DNA of 16,032 nt from Alphaproteobacteria bacterium UBA2784 (GCA_002352285.1 DEIC01000048.1:13454-29485); one strand, 5' to 3'; shown: positions 6,309-14,850, numbered from the stretch's first letter. The notes: generated by a model from the letters alone, not told the origin. Program-made: numbers and translations.

Positions 6309-7325
6309 TCAGCCCGCGCTGATCGGCAGTTCCAGCAACAGGCGCGCCAGCGTGAAGGGATTGAGCGGCGTCATGGCGTCGCCGATGAAGGGGCTTTGGG
6401 CGGCGTGCGACAGTTTGAGATTCAACCGGTGGGCGGCATTCAGCGCGGCGCCGTGACGGCGCGCACAATCAAGGCGCGTCACAATCATCCGTTCAGCACC
6501 CAGACTGGCAAAGAGGGCGGCGTGATCCTCAAGGTCTGCGCAGTTCGAGGGCGTAACCAGCACCGGTTCGGCATCGGCTGCCTTGGCGAGGGCAGCCAGT
6601 GACGCGCGCTCCTCTGCCGAAAAGGGATTGATGCCTGCCGTGTCGATAATGCGGAGCGATGCAGGCGCAGCGTCGCGGCAAATCGCCTTGAGTGCGTTTT
6701 CGTCGTCAGCCGTCAGCACGGGCGTGCGGATCAGGTTGCCATAGGTTTCAAGCTGGGCGCGCGCGCCCGCACGGGCGGGGCCTGCTGCGATCAGCTGCAC
6801 CTGTTTGCCGGAAAGGACAGCGCGCACGGCAAGGCGGGCGGCGACCGACGATTTGCCGGATCCCGGCAAGCCGACCAGCATGACAGGGCGGGGCTGAGCG
6901 ACCTCGAGCGGCGTAAAGCCAATGGCAGTATCCAGTGCGCGGGCAAGGGCGATGACATCGCCTTCCGCCTCGTGACCGGCGGCCTTGGCGACCAGCTTGG
7001 CAACAAGATCGTCAGCGACACCGTGAAAAGAAAGCGTGTGGGCCAGTTGCCCCGGCGTCTTTGGCGCGGGCGCAGGCGCATGTGTTTCTTCTTCCGCCAG
7101 CGAAAGGGTTGCAAGCATGCGTTCGGCAAAGCTGCGGCCTGGGTCGTTGGCGATTTCTGCCATCACCGGGTGTTCCGGCAATTCGGGCGCCGTTGAGGCG
7201 GCGCGCACGACCGTGCCGCCGCGTGTGGGTTCTGACGACAGGATCACCGCCTCGTCGCCCAGCACGGCGCGCACCTCGGCAAGAGCCTCGGCCATGGTAG
7301 GTGCGGTGAAGTGGCGGATGCGCAT
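6309..7325 (-). CDS. flhF: FlhF-like flagellar GTPase (divergent G motifs)
   Basis: SRP-type GTPase of the FlhF family, which in other bacteria sets flagellar position and number at the pole. The N-terminus MRIRHFTAPTMAEALAEVRAVLGDEAVILSS is the FlhF signature. A Pro/Ala-rich linker (about 80-95) is followed by an N-domain and the G domain. P-loop GLPGSGKSS (152-160) and G3 DTAG (228-231) are intact. The G2 segment that normally reads DT.R..A..QL is AGPARAGARAQL here, and G4 reads TRLD (283-286) instead of TKLD. At 338 residues it is shorter than many FlhF proteins. It lies 25 bases after flhA and ends the operon. The usual partner flhG is not next to it. No convincing ribosome site is visible, so coupling to flhA is likely. 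Confidence 0.85.
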   Translation of the reverse strand: MRIRHFTAPTMAEALAEVRAVLGDEAVILSSEPTRGGTVVRAASTAPELPEHPVMAEIANDPGRSFAERMLATLSLAEEETHAPAPAPKTPGQLAHTLSFHGVADDLVAKLVAKAAGHEAEGDVIALARALDTAIGFTPLEVAQPRPVMLVGLPGSGKSSVAARLAVRAVLSGKQVQLIAAGPARAGARAQLETYGNLIRTPVLTADDENALKAICRDAAPASLRIIDTAGINPFSAEERASLAALAKAADAEPVLVTPSNCADLEDHAALFASLGAERMIVTRLDCARRHGAALNAAHRLNLKLSHAAQSPFIGDAMTPLNPFTLARLLLELPISAG

Positions 7326-7350
7326 GATCTGTGGGTGCCGTTAGCGCGTA

Positions 7351-9453
7351 TCAGATTTGACCCATCGGGCGCAGGCGGGCTGCGGGATGGACTTCAGATT
7401 GCGACATGACGACGGTTTGCGGGCGGAAACGCTCCACAATCGCACGCACGGCGCGGCGGATGCCGGGGCTCGTCAACAGCACAGGTGTCTCGCCGTCGAA
7501 GGCTGCGCCGTCAAAAGCCTTGCGCACGCCGGCAATGAATTCCTGGAGCTTTGACGGCGCCATGGCGAGCTGACGGTCATCACCCTGACCGACCAGCGAC
7601 TCGGCGAAGGCCTGCTCCCATTGCGGCGACAGCGTGATGAGCGGCAGGAAGCCCTTGTGGTTCGTGTGTGAGCGGCAGAGATGGCGCGACAGGCGCGCAC
7701 GCACGTGATCGGCCATCGCGCCTACCGAATTGGTGGAGCCTGCGACCTCGGCAATGCCCTCAAGAATGGCGGGCAGGTCGCGGATCGACACGCGCTCGGC
7801 CAGAAGCGCCTGCAGCACGCGCTGGACGGTTGCCATGGTGGCCTGCGCCGGGATCAGATCTTCGACCAGCTTCCTGTTTTCCGGCGGCAGATCGTCGAGC
7901 AGCTTCTTCGTCTCGGCATAGGAGAGAAGCTCAGACATGTTGTCTTTCAGGATTTCGGTCAGGTGTGTGGTGAGGACGGTGGCGGGATCAACAACCGTAT
8001 AGCCGCGGAACGAGGCTTCATCGCGCAGGGACTCATCAATCCATGTCGCGGCGAGGCCGAAGGCTGGCTCGGTTGTGCGCGTGCCCGGCAGTTCGACATC
8101 GCCACCCTGAGGGTCCATGGCCAGCAACGCGCCTGTCATCAGGTCGCCGCGGCCCGCTTCAACTTCCTTCACCGAAATCACATAGGTGTTCGCGGGCAGC
8201 TGCATGTTGTCGATGATGCGCACGGAAGGCATGACAAAGCCAAGGTCGGTCGCGAGCTGGCGGCGCAGCGCCTTGATCTGGTCGGTCAGGCGATGGCCCT
8301 TGGTGTCGTTGATGAGCGGCAGCAGGCCATAGCCAAGCTCCACCTTCAGCTGGTCGAGCTGCAATGTGGATGAGATCGGCTCTTCCTGCGGCGGCTTGAC
8401 GGCTTCTGCTTCGGCGGTGCGCTTGGCGGCTTCAGCCGTCTCCTTGCGCGAACGCGCCGCGACATAAGAGAGATAGCCCGCCAGAAACGAGATCGGCAGG
8501 AACACCAGCATCGGAATGCCGGGCAGGAAGCTCATGCCGAAGATCACGAATGAGGCAAGGCCAAGGGCCTGCGGATAGCCCGACAGCTGGCCGAACAGCG
8601 CCTTCTCGGCAGCGCCCTCAACTCCGGCCTTGGAGACCATCAGGCCCGCTGCTGTCGAGACGATGAGTGCGGGGATCTGGCTCACCAGACCATCGCCGAC
8701 GGTCAGGATCGTATAGGTTTCGGCAGCCGCGCTGAAAGGCAGGCCATGCTGGGCAACGCCAATGATGAGGCCGCCAATCACGTTGATGATGGTGATGAGG
8801 AGGCCTGCAATCGCATCGCCGCGCACGAATTTCGACGCACCATCCATGGCGCCGAAAAAGTTGGACTCTTCCTCCAGCTGCTTGCGGCGGGTGCGCGCTT
8901 CCTTTTCGTCGATCAGGCCAGCAGACAGATCGGCGTCGATCGCCATCTGCTTGCCGGGCATCGCATCAAGGGTAAAGCGCGCCGAGACTTCGGCGATGCG
9001 GCCTGCGCCCTTGGTGATGACGACAAAATTCACGATGATGAGAATGGCAAAAACAATGATGCCGATGACAAAATTGCCCTGCATCAGAAGATTGCCGAAG
9101 GCCTCGATCACATGACCGGCGGCATCAGTGCCTTCATGGCCATTACCCAGAATGAGGCGCGTTGACGCAAGGTTCAGCGCCACGCGCAGCATGGTCGAGA
9201 TGACAAGGATCGTCGGGAATGACGACAGTTCCAGCGGACGGCGGATGAAAAGGACCGTCATCAGGATCAGGACAGAGAATGTGAATGAAATCGCCAGCGC
9301 CGCATCAAGCAGGAATGTCGGCATCGGCATCAGGAAGATGACGAGAATGCCGAGAATACCCAGGGGCAGCAGCAATTCACCTGAGCGCAACGAACCCGTC
9401 ACGCCCTGCATGATGCCTGCTGCCGCATTGCGGCTGGTGGAAACGTCACTCAT
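7351..9453 (-). CDS. flhA: Flagellar export gate protein FlhA
   Basis: Core membrane component of the flagellar type III export gate, 700 residues, the normal length. The N-terminal half has about eight membrane segments between residues 25 and 332. Within it is the FHIPEP-family loop containing ARFTLDAMPGKQMAIDADLS (158-177), followed by a charged cytoplasmic loop and GDAIAGLLI. A Glu/Lys-rich linker (334-358) joins the cytoplasmic domain (about 360-700) that binds export chaperones and substrates. It contains RIIDNMQLPANTY and the C-terminal PEPRIRR-like arm, here GIRRAVRAIVERF. The start lies 33 bases after flbD and the stop 25 bases before flhF, so it sits inside the fliF operon. The ribosome site is weak. 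Confidence 0.97.
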   Translation of the reverse strand: MSDVSTSRNAAAGIMQGVTGSLRSGELLLPLGILGILVIFLMPMPTFLLDAALAISFTFSVLILMTVLFIRRPLELSSFPTILVISTMLRVALNLASTRLILGNGHEGTDAAGHVIEAFGNLLMQGNFVIGIIVFAILIIVNFVVITKGAGRIAEVSARFTLDAMPGKQMAIDADLSAGLIDEKEARTRRKQLEEESNFFGAMDGASKFVRGDAIAGLLITIINVIGGLIIGVAQHGLPFSAAAETYTILTVGDGLVSQIPALIVSTAAGLMVSKAGVEGAAEKALFGQLSGYPQALGLASFVIFGMSFLPGIPMLVFLPISFLAGYLSYVAARSRKETAEAAKRTAEAEAVKPPQEEPISSTLQLDQLKVELGYGLLPLINDTKGHRLTDQIKALRRQLATDLGFVMPSVRIIDNMQLPANTYVISVKEVEAGRGDLMTGALLAMDPQGGDVELPGTRTTEPAFGLAATWIDESLRDEASFRGYTVVDPATVLTTHLTEILKDNMSELLSYAETKKLLDDLPPENRKLVEDLIPAQATMATVQRVLQALLAERVSIRDLPAILEGIAEVAGSTNSVGAMADHVRARLSRHLCRSHTNHKGFLPLITLSPQWEQAFAESLVGQGDDRQLAMAPSKLQEFIAGVRKAFDGAAFDGETPVLLTSPGIRRAVRAIVERFRPQTVVMSQSEVHPAARLRPMGQI

Positions 9454-9486
9454 CGGTCACACGCTTTCTGCGTTGGCCACGCGCGT

Positions 9487-10890
9487 TCAGGCGGTGGTGT
9501 AGGCGTTGGGCAGCGGCGCATGGGGCCCCTGCAGATTGGCCGGCAGCGCCACGCGCACGCCGGCGGCCGTATATTCCTTGAGCTTGTTGCGCAGCGTGCG
9601 GATCGAAATGCCCAGAATGTTGGCGGCATGCGTGCGATTGCCGAGGCAATGGTCAAGCGTTTGCAGGATCAGATCGCGCTCGACATCGGCGACCGTGCGG
9701 CCAACCATGCCGCGCGAAGCGGCGTCAGCGGCGGCGGCGGCATGAGAGGCTGCATCCGGGGCGCGCGGCGCCACCAGATCGGCTGCGCGGGAGCCATCGG
9801 GAAGGCGGATGGCGTCAGGCGCGATTTCGCCGCCCGTCGCCAGCAGTACGGCGCGGTGCATGGTATTTTCAAGTTCGCGCACATTGCCGCGCCAGGTGTG
9901 GTTCAGGAGGGTCTGGCGGGCGTCATCCGTGATGTCGCGGAAATTGACGCCATTGGCGACCGCATATTTCTTGGCAAAGAAACGGGCGAGCGCGATGATG
10001 TCGGCCGGGCGTTCGCGCAGCGACGGCAAGCGCAGATTGACGACATTGAGACGATAGAGCAGGTCTTCGCGGAATGTGCCGGCGCGCACGGCCTCGGCAA
10101 GATCGCGGTTCGACGTTGCGATGACGCGGATGTTGACCTTGACGGGCTTGGTGCCGCCAACGCGGTCAATCTCGCGCTCCTGCAGGGCACGCAGGAGCTT
10201 CGCCTGCAAGCGCACATCCATTTCGGAAATTTCGTCGAGCAGCAGCGTGCCGCCGTCGGCCTCTTCAAACTTGCCGATGCGCCGGGCGATGGCGCCGGTG
10301 AATGAGCCTTTCTCGTGGCCGAAGAGTTCGCTTTCGAGCAGGTTCTCGGGAATGGCGGCGCAGTTGACCGAGATAAAGGGCTTTTCGGCGCGCTTTGACT
10401 TGCGGTGGACATGGCGGGCCAGCACTTCCTTGCCGGTGCCGGACTCACCCGTAATCAGGATTGACGCATCAGAACCTGCCACCTGATCGGCCAGCGCCAG
10501 CACCTTTTCCATCGCCTTGTCTTCGACGATCAGCGTGTGGCTGTCATCGGCAACAGCGGCAAGAACGGCTGCAATCATTTCGGCATCGGGGGGCAGGGGA
10601 ATATATTCCTTGGCGCCCGCGCGGATTGCATCGACGGCGGCACGCGCATCGGTGCCAATGCCGCAGGCAACGACAGGAATGTGAATGCGCTCTGACGACA
10701 GGCGCGCGATCATGGCGGCAATGTCCTGGCCGACATCGATCATGAGAAGGTCTGCGCCGCGGCCCGCCCGCAATTCGGCAAGCGCCGCATCAGTGGTCAG
10801 CGTGTGGACGACCTTGGCGCCGCGATCCATCGCGATCTTGGTGGCCGCGCCGATCTGGCCATTCAGGGCACCGACAATCATCAGACGCAT
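9487..10890 (-). CDS. flbD: Sigma-54-dependent flagellar activator FlbD
   Basis: NtrC-type activator of late (hook, basal body, filament) flagellar promoters; in Caulobacter it also represses fliF. The receiver-like domain (1-115) has Asp52 in ADLLMIDVG but lacks the acidic pair after the first strand (VGALNG) and the usual KP turn (YIPLPP). It is therefore unlikely to be phosphorylated normally, as known for Caulobacter FlbD, which is controlled by FliX. The AAA+ domain carries Walker A GESGTGKE (148-155), the sigma-54 contact loop GSFTGA (195-200), Walker B TLLLDE (215-220), arginine finger REDLLYRLN (274-282) and sensor II GNVREL (335-340). A Fis-type helix-turn-helix lies at 405-440 (CLGNRTHAANILGISIRTLR). 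The ATG at 10890 has GGAG eight bases upstream. An 82-base gap with a hairpin precedes it. Confidence 0.96.
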   Translation of the reverse strand: MRLMIVGALNGQIGAATKIAMDRGAKVVHTLTTDAALAELRAGRGADLLMIDVGQDIAAMIARLSSERIHIPVVACGIGTDARAAVDAIRAGAKEYIPLPPDAEMIAAVLAAVADDSHTLIVEDKAMEKVLALADQVAGSDASILITGESGTGKEVLARHVHRKSKRAEKPFISVNCAAIPENLLESELFGHEKGSFTGAIARRIGKFEEADGGTLLLDEISEMDVRLQAKLLRALQEREIDRVGGTKPVKVNIRVIATSNRDLAEAVRAGTFREDLLYRLNVVNLRLPSLRERPADIIALARFFAKKYAVANGVNFRDITDDARQTLLNHTWRGNVRELENTMHRAVLLATGGEIAPDAIRLPDGSRAADLVAPRAPDAASHAAAAADAASRGMVGRTVADVERDLILQTLDHCLGNRTHAANILGISIRTLRNKLKEYTAAGVRVALPANLQGPHAPLPNAYTTA

Positions 10891-10945
10891 TGTTCACTCT
10901 CCATGATTGCGCCGGGCAGGGCCACAGCGCGGAATTCGGTTCTCT

Positions 10946-10960
10946 CCGGGCCACGCCCGG
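10946..10960 (-). other. Hairpin in the fliN-flbD gap
   Basis: CCGGGC and GCCCGG form a perfect 6-bp stem with a 3-base loop in the only sizeable gap (82 bases) within the fliF operon. The sequence just after the fliN stop also contains AGCTGAGCC twice, two bases apart. No T-run follows, so it is not an intrinsic terminator. It may be an RNA-processing or stability element between fliN and flbD. Confidence 0.35.
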
Positions 10961-10972
10961 CTCAGCTCTGGC

Positions 10973-11317
10973 TCAGCTTTGGCCGCCCTTGACGATTTCG
11001 GTCATCGTGATGCCGAGCCGCTCCTCGACGAGCACCACCTCGCCGCGCGCAACCAGGCGGTTGTTGACGAAGATGTCGATGGCTTCACCGACCTTGCGGT
11101 CGAGTTCGACAATCGTGCCGCGCCCGAGCTTCAAAAGGTCGCTGACTTCCATCGCGGTCTTGCCAAGCACGGCAGAGACATGCACCGGCACGTCGAAGAC
11201 CGCTTCCAGGTCGGTTGCCGTGCGCTGCACTGCCGGCTCACCACCCACATCACCCATATTGCCATCCGGTACGGCGTGGCCAAGATCGGGCAGGTCGATG
11301 TCGTCTTTGCCTGTCAT
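10973..11317 (-). CDS. fliN: Flagellar motor switch protein FliN
   Basis: C-ring component of the flagellar switch. The C-terminal SpoA domain (about residues 36-110 of 114) contains VFDVPVHVSAVLGKTAMEVSDLLKLGRGTIVELD and the closing ARGEVVLVEERLGITMTEIV, the standard FliN pattern. An acidic, disordered N-terminal tail precedes it. Two start codons are possible. The one at 11326 overlaps the fliH stop as ATGA, but its ribosome site GAAGG directly abuts the codon. The one at 11317 has GAAGGA eight bases upstream, so I prefer it. The gene lies directly after fliH and before flbD, matching the Caulobacter fliF operon. FliM is not in the window. Confidence 0.95.
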   Translation of the reverse strand: MTGKDDIDLPDLGHAVPDGNMGDVGGEPAVQRTATDLEAVFDVPVHVSAVLGKTAMEVSDLLKLGRGTIVELDRKVGEAIDIFVNNRLVARGEVVLVEERLGITMTEIVKGGQS

Positions 11318-11322
11318 GTTAC

Positions 11323-11943
11323 TCATCCTTCGCTGGTATCACGGGGCGCTGCAGCATCATGGGCGAGGGCAGCGCGAATGGTTTCGTCAATGGCATCAAG
11401 CGAACGCTCCATGCCGCCATCGGCCCATTCGATGCGGCAGTCGCCGTTCCTGAACTGGGCTTCACCGATGATGACCATGCGGCCGCCAAAGCCATGCTCG
11501 GCGCCGAGACGCGTGGTTGCTTCCTTCAGCGGGGCCACAGCATCGGGATGCGCGCGCACCACGATGCGCGGCTCATGCGGCACCATGGCCATGGCTTTCT
11601 CGATGACATCTTCAATCGTGCGTGCGGGCAGGGCCGCAAGGGCAGCGCCCGCGAGCCTCCGGGCAATCGCATAGGCGATCTGCGTTGCATCCTGACGATG
11701 CTTCTCGATGGCCTCATCCAGCGCGCCCAGCATCTGCAACACGGCTTCGGCAACCTTGCCGACCGCCATGGCCTGGGCCTGCACGGCCTTGGCTTCGACG
11801 CTGGCGGTGCCTGCCAGATATGCGTCGGCCTTGAGCTTCTCGACTTCCTCGGCAGGCACGGCACGGCGCACGCGCGGCGGCGGCGCTGCGCCATCGCCCG
11901 TGGCGCTGAAATCCGTGTCGAAGAGGAAGCGTCTGGTGTTCAT
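11323..11943 (-). CDS. fliH: Flagellar assembly protein FliH (FlbE type)
   Basis: Regulator and stator-like partner of the export ATPase FliI, called FlbE in Caulobacter. The 206-residue protein starts MNTRRFLFDTDFS, a common FliH N-terminus in alphaproteobacteria. A Pro-rich stretch (20-30) follows, then a long helical region rich in Ala, Glu and Lys (about 31-100). The C-terminal domain has RIVVRAHPDAVAPL (126-139) and the FliH signature GDCRIEWADGGMER (167-180). Length and order between fliG and fliN support the call. The gene starts 14 bases after the fliG stop. Its ribosome site is weak (GAGG, about 12 bases upstream), so translational coupling to fliG is likely. Confidence 0.92.
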   Translation of the reverse strand: MNTRRFLFDTDFSATGDGAAPPPRVRRAVPAEEVEKLKADAYLAGTASVEAKAVQAQAMAVGKVAEAVLQMLGALDEAIEKHRQDATQIAYAIARRLAGAALAALPARTIEDVIEKAMAMVPHEPRIVVRAHPDAVAPLKEATTRLGAEHGFGGRMVIIGEAQFRNGDCRIEWADGGMERSLDAIDETIRAALAHDAAAPRDTSEG

Positions 11944-11957
11944 GGGTGATGGGTGCC

Positions 11958-12992
11958 TCAGTAGACGAGCTCGTCATCACCCTTGTTGCCGGCGAGCATG
12001 ATCTCGCCCTTGGCCGCAAGGTCTTTGGCGACATTGACCATCGCCATCTGCGCCTCTTCCACATCGCGCAGGCGCACGGGGCCCATGCCCTCCATGTCTT
12101 CACGCAAGATCTTGCCGGCGCGTTCCGACATGTTCGAGAAGAACATGTCACGCAGCGTATCGGAGGCAGCCTTGAGCGCGATGCCCAGCTTGTCCTTGTC
12201 GATGGAGCGCAAAAGCGTCTGGATCGAACCGGGGTCGAGCTTGCCGAGATCCTCAAACGTGAACATCAGCGACTTGATGCGCTCGGCGGCTTCACGGTTG
12301 CGCTCTTCCAGCGCGGTCAGGAAGCGGCCTTCGGTCTGGCGGTCGAAATTGTTGAAAATCTCCGCCATCATTTCATGGCTGTCACGCTTGGAGGTGCGCG
12401 CAAGATTCGACATGAATTCGACGCGCAGCGTCTGTTCCACCTTGTCGAGAATGTCCTTCTGCACCGACTCCATCCGCAGCATGCGGGTAACGACCTCGAG
12501 GGCGAAATCTTCCGGCAGCGCGCCCAGCACGCGGGCGGCATGTTCTGACTTGATCTTGGAAAGAACGACCGCAACGGTCTGCGGATACTCGTTCTTGAGA
12601 TAGGAGGCGAGAACGGCCTCGTTCACATTGCCCAGCTTGTCCCACATCGTGCGGCCGGCGGGGCCGCGGATTTCTTCCATGACCGAACTGACGCGGTCGC
12701 TGGGAAGAAAGCGCTGCAACAGGCGCTCCGTTGATTCAAACGTGCCCAGCAGGCTGCCGGTGGATGACAGCTGCGACACGAATTCAACCAGCAGCTTCTC
12801 GACAGCGCTGGCGCTGACCGTGCCGAGATTGGCCATGACCTGGGAAATCTCTTTGACTTCTTCATCGTCAAAGAGCTTCCAGATGCCCGCGCCATGCTCT
12901 TCGCCGAGCGCGAGCAGCACAACGGCGGCGCGCTCGGGCCCGGTCAGGCTGCGCACATCATCTTTGGCTGCGGCTTTCGATTTACCCGACAT
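11958..12992 (-). CDS. fliG: Flagellar motor switch protein FliG
   Basis: Rotor protein that links the MS ring (FliF) to the C ring and generates torque against MotA. It has 344 residues, the usual length. The N-terminal domain (about 15-110) with RAAVVLLALGEEHGA would bind the FliF C-terminus. The middle domain contains the FliM-binding motif as EYPQ (135-138) rather than EHPQ. The C-terminal domain (about 200-335) contains the torque helix region with FEDLGKLDPGSIQTLLRSID, ALKAASDTLRDMFFSNMSERA and GPVRLRDVEEAQ. It starts eight bases after the fliF stop, and its ribosome site TGAGG overlaps that stop codon, so it is translationally coupled to fliF. The Tyr substitution is conservative and possibly lineage-specific. 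Confidence 0.97.
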   Translation of the reverse strand: MSGKSKAAAKDDVRSLTGPERAAVVLLALGEEHGAGIWKLFDDEEVKEISQVMANLGTVSASAVEKLLVEFVSQLSSTGSLLGTFESTERLLQRFLPSDRVSSVMEEIRGPAGRTMWDKLGNVNEAVLASYLKNEYPQTVAVVLSKIKSEHAARVLGALPEDFALEVVTRMLRMESVQKDILDKVEQTLRVEFMSNLARTSKRDSHEMMAEIFNNFDRQTEGRFLTALEERNREAAERIKSLMFTFEDLGKLDPGSIQTLLRSIDKDKLGIALKAASDTLRDMFFSNMSERAGKILREDMEGMGPVRLRDVEEAQMAMVNVAKDLAAKGEIMLAGNKGDDELVY

Positions 12993-13000
12993 GTCAGACC

Positions 13001-14656
13001 TCAGGATGCGTCATGCAGCCACTGGCGCATGATGGAGATGGCTTCTTCCGGGTGCTGGTTGACGATTTCGCCAACCTTCTTCACGGAGCTTTCCTTCACC
13101 TGGCCATTGATGCGCGCGATGTCGATCATCGCTTCAGACTGGTTGGGCGCGGGCAGGGCCATGGTTGCGCCGCCCGCCGTCATGCCAGCGGACGATTGAC
13201 CGGGTGCGGCCAGCTGCGGGGCAACGCCGGGACCGGCAAGTGCTGCCATGCCGGGCGCACCACCCGCAGCCACGGGCGCAAGGAGCCGCGAAATCATCGG
13301 GCGGAAGACGAGGAAGATCGCCAGAATGGTGAGGCCAGCAAGGACGCCCATCTCGACCAGCTTCATCGTTTCGGCGGGGCCAAGGCCCAGGAACGGCTCT
13401 TCCTCTGGCGGCGGCAGTTCGGAGGGCTCTTCCTGCGCGAAGGCAAGATTGGCCACTTCCAGCATATCGCCGCGCTTCTCGTCATAGCCAATAGCAGAAC
13501 GGACGAGGGCGGTGATCTTTGCCATCTCCTCTTCCGAGCGCGGCGCATAGGTGCGCGTGCCGTCTGCGGCGGTCGTGTAAGAGCCGTCAACAACGACTGC
13601 GACAGAGAGCCGGCGGATCAGGCCGCCCTCGACCATCACGGTCTCGCGCGTGCTGGAGATTTCATAGTTGGTTGTCTCGGTTGTGGCTGTGGCGGTGTCG
13701 CTGGGACCACCGGCATCGCCACCTTCCGCATCCGGCAGATCGGTGGAAACAGAAACTGCGCCGCCGCCGGCCGCGCCGCCTTCGGTCGTGGTCGTGTCCG
13801 AGCTTTGGGTTGACGTAGAGCGGATGACCTGACCTTCGGGGTCAAAGCGCACGGTCTCGCGCGTAGAACGGTTATAGTCGATGTCAGCAAAGACCTGCAC
13901 GCGGGCGCGGCCCGGGCCGACGATGGAGGTGACAATCGCTTCGATCTGGCTGCGCATGCGCTCTTCCAGCGCGGCGGTGCGGCTGTCATAGGCGCCCATG
14001 CCGCTGGCATCGGCGGCACCTTCACCACCGCCAAGGAGCTCTCCCTTTTCGTCCACGACTGAAACGCGCGTGGGCACAAGGCCGCTGACCGCAGAGGCAA
14101 CAAGGTTCTGGATGGCCGTCACCTGTTCTGGCGCAATGCGGTTGCCGCGCGGGCGGATGACAATAGAGGCCGAAGGCTGTGCACGCTCACGCGCAAAAAG
14201 CTCGCGCTCCGGGATCACGAGGTGCACACGGGCCTGCTCGATCACATCGAGCGAGCGGATGGTGCGGGCCAGTTCGCCCTCCAGCGCGCGCAGGCGATTG
14301 ACGTTCTGAAGGAAGTTTGAGGCGCCCAGCGCATCCGTATTGTCAAAAATCTCATAGCCGACCGAGCCGCCCGCAGGCAGGCCGTCGGCAGCAAGATCCA
14401 TGCGCAGGCGCAACGCACGATCTTCAGGAACCAGAATGGTGGTGCCATCGCCCTCGATCTCGAAGGGCACATTCAGCGTTTCCAGGCGGGCGACGATTTC
14501 GGCGCTGTCGCGCGGATCAAGCCCGGCGAAGAGCAGTGACATCGCCGGCTTGGTCATGCTGGCGAAGAGATAGAAGAACAGGCCGGCGACGGCGAGAATG
14601 GTGCCGCCAAGAACGGCCAGCCGCGCTGTTCCAAATGACTTCACGAATTCCGGCAC
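13001..14656 (-). CDS. fliF: Flagellar MS-ring protein FliF
   Basis: Membrane scaffold of the basal body and first gene of the early flagellar operon. It has 551 residues. A first membrane segment lies at about 13-32. The periplasmic ring-building domains include LLFAGLDPRDSAEIVARLE, ALRLRMDLAADGLPAGGSVGYE, the NFLQNVNRLRALEGELARTI segment (114-133) and ARVHLVIPERELFARE (142-157). A Ser/Thr/Gly-rich low-complexity insert (280-330) is followed by a second membrane segment (433-451). An Ala/Gly/Pro-rich cytoplasmic linker leads to the FliG-binding tail (520-551, EIVNQHPEEAISIMRQWLHD). The start is GTG at 14656 with GGGGA eight bases upstream. A CtrA-like box lies about 80-95 bases upstream (14736-14751). 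In Caulobacter fliF is activated by CtrA and repressed by FlbD and SciP. Confidence 0.97.
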   Translation of the reverse strand: MPEFVKSFGTARLAVLGGTILAVAGLFFYLFASMTKPAMSLLFAGLDPRDSAEIVARLETLNVPFEIEGDGTTILVPEDRALRLRMDLAADGLPAGGSVGYEIFDNTDALGASNFLQNVNRLRALEGELARTIRSLDVIEQARVHLVIPERELFARERAQPSASIVIRPRGNRIAPEQVTAIQNLVASAVSGLVPTRVSVVDEKGELLGGGEGAADASGMGAYDSRTAALEERMRSQIEAIVTSIVGPGRARVQVFADIDYNRSTRETVRFDPEGQVIRSTSTQSSDTTTTEGGAAGGGAVSVSTDLPDAEGGDAGGPSDTATATTETTNYEISSTRETVMVEGGLIRRLSVAVVVDGSYTTAADGTRTYAPRSEEEMAKITALVRSAIGYDEKRGDMLEVANLAFAQEEPSELPPPEEEPFLGLGPAETMKLVEMGVLAGLTILAIFLVFRPMISRLLAPVAAGGAPGMAALAGPGVAPQLAAPGQSSAGMTAGGATMALPAPNQSEAMIDIARINGQVKESSVKKVGEIVNQHPEEAISIMRQWLHDAS

Positions 14657-14735
14657 GGGTCAGTCCCCTTCAATACTTGCCGGGGCTGTGCGCATCGTCA
14701 TCCGCCCCTGCTAGGCAGTTTTTTCCCATGGCAGC

Positions 14736-14751
14736 GTAAATGGGCGCTTAA
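14736..14751 (-). promoter_or_regulatory. CtrA-like box upstream of the fliF operon
   Basis: Read on the minus strand, TTAA (14751-14748), seven bases, then TTTAC (14740-14736). This is the TTAA-N7-TTAAC CtrA consensus with a single mismatch. It lies between the sciP terminator and the fliF start, where an early-class flagellar promoter is expected. Activation by CtrA and inhibition by SciP are inferred from Caulobacter. No unambiguous -10 element was recognised downstream. Confidence 0.55.
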
Positions 14752-14770
14752 CGCGGGCGGGCATGGGGCC

Positions 14771-14804
14771 AAAAAGCGAAACGCCCGGCGTTAACCGGGC
14801 GTTT
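14771..14804 (-). terminator. Intrinsic terminator after sciP
   Basis: The arms 14795-14804 and 14779-14788 are a perfect 10-bp inverted repeat (core CGCCCGG/CCGGGCG) with a 6-base loop. Read on the minus strand the stem is followed by TTTCGCTTTTT, a broken T-tract. It sits 47 bases past the sciP stop and just before the fliF promoter, so it separates sciP from the fliF operon. Confidence 0.8.
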
Positions 14805-14850
14805 ACGAAGAGGCAGGATTGGCGGCGATATAATCCGTGTACGGAATATA

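Noticed and set aside
9520..10305. 261-codon open frame on the plus strand opposite flbD
   Set aside because: flbD on the minus strand has unmistakable domain motifs throughout. The antisense frame shows no known motif and is a typical shadow in GC-rich DNA.
13013..13813. 266-codon open frame on the plus strand opposite fliF
   Set aside because: It lies wholly inside fliF, has His/Arg/Gly-rich low-complexity sequence and shows no family signature.
14672..14682. CGGCAAGTATT before fliF as an FlbD (ftr-type) site
   Set aside because: Only about six bases resemble the ftr sequence as I remember it. The similarity is too short to annotate, although the position would suit FlbD repression of fliF.
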